Positions 62,670-64,000 of a stretch of DNA of 64,000 bases are shown piece after piece. The position numbers and the translations under genes are program-made. Every line of letters begins with the position of its first letter. Position 1 is the stretch's first letter. A model generated the notes under the pieces. It was given only the letters and a program-made list of their open reading frames with translations, ran no database searches and was not told the origin of the DNA. The DNA is from Pedobacter deserti (GTDB lineage Bacteria; Bacteroidota; Bacteroidia; Sphingobacteriales; Sphingobacteriaceae). Where the stretch lies: NCBI RefSeq assembly GCF_024436415.1, contig NZ_JAFMZQ010000001.1, positions 806,001 through 870,000 on the forward strand, in the 5' to 3' direction.

Positions 62670-63364
62670 AAACACTAATTCTGATACCTGCAAGGGCCGG
62701 ATCAAAGGGCTTGCCCGGGAAGAATGTGAAAATTCTTGGAGATAAGCCCCTTATCAGTTATTCTATGGAGTTTGCTTCCCGGATATGCAAACCCGGAGAC
62801 AGAGTTTGCATAACCACTAACGATGAAGACGTAATGTCGATTGCGCAAGCGACAGGATATCCGGTGGATTTTAAACGTCCTGAGCATCTGGCAACAGATA
62901 CGGCAGGTTCATACGATGTCATGCTTCATGCTTTGCAGTTTTTTAGGGACCATGGTGAAGAATACGATCGGTTATTGCTGTTGCAGCCTACCTCTCCCTT
63001 TCGGACTGTTGACGACTATGAAAAGATGGAAGCTATCTTTGATGAATCCTGTGACATGGTAGTTAGCGTACGTATAGCCAAGGATAATCCTTACTTTAAC
63101 CTTTTCGAGGAAACGGAGGACGGCTATCTCAGAATGAGCAAGGAATTAGCCTATCAGACGAGACAACAGTCTCCGCCTGTATACGCTTACAATGGATCTA
63201 TCTACATTATAAGGGTAGCATCATTATTGAAAAGCCCGCTTTCAGGATTTCAGAACATCCGTAAATTTGTAATGCCAGAGGAGCGCAGCGTAGATATTGA
63301 CACGATGAAAGACTGGCTTATCGCGGAATATTATTTGAAAGAGATTGTAAATGAAAACAGTTAG
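62666..63364 (+). CDS. legF: CMP-legionaminate synthetase (NeuA family, LegF)
   Basis: A 232-residue cytidylyltransferase with ILIPARAGSKGLPGKNVK, RVCITTNDEDVM, LLLLQPTSPFRTVDDYE, and YNGSIYIIR; EERSVDIDTMKDW is the C-terminal acidic site. It activates the nonulosonic acid as CMP derivative for a transferase that is not visible here. Overlaps the HisF-like gene by 14 bases. Confidence 0.92.
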   Translation: MKTLILIPARAGSKGLPGKNVKILGDKPLISYSMEFASRICKPGDRVCITTNDEDVMSIAQATGYPVDFKRPEHLATDTAGSYDVMLHALQFFRDHGEEYDRLLLLQPTSPFRTVDDYEKMEAIFDESCDMVVSVRIAKDNPYFNLFEETEDGYLRMSKELAYQTRQQSPPVYAYNGSIYIIRVASLLKSPLSGFQNIRKFVMPEERSVDIDTMKDWLIAEYYLKEIVNENS

Positions 63365-64000
63365 AATTATTCCCAGGTTGGATATCAAAGGACCAAATCT
63401 GGTAAAAGGTATCCATCTTGAAGGGCTCAGGGTACTTGGTAAGCCGGCAGATTTTGCAAAATACTACTATAATCATGGAGCCGATGAGCTGATGTTTCAA
63501 GATGTGGTGGCGTCACTTTATGACCGGAATGGACTACATGATATTGTCTCTGAAACAGCACGTAGTATATTTATCCCCATCACGGTAGGAGGGGGAATCC
63601 GTACACTTCAGGACATTACCAAAATGCTGCGGGCCGGGGCAGATAAGATATCAATAAATACTGCAGCCATAAATAATCCTGATTTAATCAGGCAGGCTTC
63701 TGAAGAATTTGGTTCATCGACAATTGTAGTTGCTATCGAGGCAATAAAAAGTCATGACGGGAAATACTACGCTTTTACAGATAACGGCAGAGAATATACG
63801 GGCATTGAAGTTATCGAGTGGGCACAACAGGTACAGGATCTGGGTTGTGGAGAACTTATCATAACATCTGTCGATAACGAAGGTACAGGCAAAGGCTTTG
63901 ATACGGAATTAATATCTGCAGTAGCTTCCGCAGTCACCATTCCGGTAATTGCACATGGCGGAGCAGGATCTAAAGAAGACATTGAGAAATTGTTCGATAC
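63351..64000 (+). CDS. HisF-like protein, probable sugar amidination (3' truncated by window)
   Basis: An open frame from ATG 63351 (overlapping legF) to the window end, 216 codons. It has the HisF TIM barrel: IPRLDIKGPNLVKGIHLEG (Asp11 retained), ITVGGGIRTLQD, DKISINTAAI, IITSVDNEGTGKG and IAHGGAGSKED. At the position of HisF Asp130 the sequence is VVAIEAIK (Glu130). Together with its place at the end of a legionaminate operon, this suggests a paralogue that supplies ammonia to modify a sugar rather than a histidine enzyme. The partner HisH-like and N-acetyl sugar amidotransferase genes would lie beyond the right edge. Confidence 0.82.
   Translation, partial: MKTVRIIPRLDIKGPNLVKGIHLEGLRVLGKPADFAKYYYNHGADELMFQDVVASLYDRNGLHDIVSETARSIFIPITVGGGIRTLQDITKMLRAGADKISINTAAINNPDLIRQASEEFGSSTIVVAIEAIKSHDGKYYAFTDNGREYTGIEVIEWAQQVQDLGCGELIITSVDNEGTGKGFDTELISAVASAVTIPVIAHGGAGSKEDIEKLFD

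Noticed and set aside
1..64000. tRNA, rRNA, CRISPR, insertion sequence or prophage
   Set aside because: I looked in the intergenic gaps for cloverleaf-like or repeat-spacer patterns and for transposase motifs in the proteins and found none.

Overview
The window comes from a member of the Bacteroidota, most likely the Sphingobacteriaceae (Pedobacter/Mucilaginibacter-like). The support is: a GldJ-type lipoprotein beside a PorV-type outer-membrane protein (type IX secretion), several families largely confined to Bacteroidota (DUF4159, DUF4834, DUF6427, DUF2480, DUF3109), and repeated promoter -7 elements of the form TAnnTTTG. Genes are densely packed, with many 1-17 base overlaps. I saw no rRNA, tRNA, CRISPR array, insertion sequence or prophage.

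Layout. 1-6.8 kb: the 3' half of a respiratory complex I operon (nuoH, cut by the window edge, then I-J-K-L-M-N). 6.8-11.3 kb: a same-strand housekeeping run (DedA, inorganic pyrophosphatase, CNNM/CBS transporter-like protein, rsmE, a DUF4159 gene broken by one base in a G7 tract, and a biotin carboxyl carrier-like protein). 11.3-14.5 kb: gldJ and porV, divergent, then ispF. 14.5-16.7 kb: a minus-strand group (49-residue FeoB-associated-type peptide, Crp/Fnr regulator, YceI, pirin). A 325-base intergenic region with an 11-bp tandem repeat follows, then typA. 18.9-30.2 kb: PfpI-family protein, surface-glycan genes (four glycosyltransferase- or flippase-type genes and three methyltransferases), a tricorn-like S41 protease and a YjjG-type HAD phosphatase. 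30.3-44 kb: uvrB, DUF4834, YfhO, a glycosyltransferase, DUF6427, coaX, an outer-membrane protein, lptC, a PpiD/SurA-like foldase, DUF2480, DUF3108 and DUF3109.

44.0-48.9 kb: a five-gene set that can be read as a complete non-phosphorylating oxidative route for a 6-deoxy sugar (L-fucose or L-rhamnose type) to pyruvate and lactate. Its dehydratase is of the altronate-dehydratase (UxaA) family. The putative first dehydrogenase has Asn where the SDR catalytic Lys should be. An aminopeptidase P follows on the opposite strand.

50.8-64 kb: a small zinc-ribbon protein, gmd (GDP-mannose 4,6-dehydratase), an outer-membrane protein, a Wza-like SLBB export protein, a Wzz-like chain-length protein, and a tightly overlapping set for CMP-legionaminic acid (legB, legC, legH, legI, legG, ptmE, legF). 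The set runs into a HisF paralogue cut by the right edge. That HisF-like protein has Glu at the position of catalytic Asp130 of histidine-biosynthetic HisF, which suggests a sugar-amidination role. Together with the glycosyltransferases and flippase at 19-29 kb, this indicates heavy investment in a surface polysaccharide that contains nonulosonic acid.
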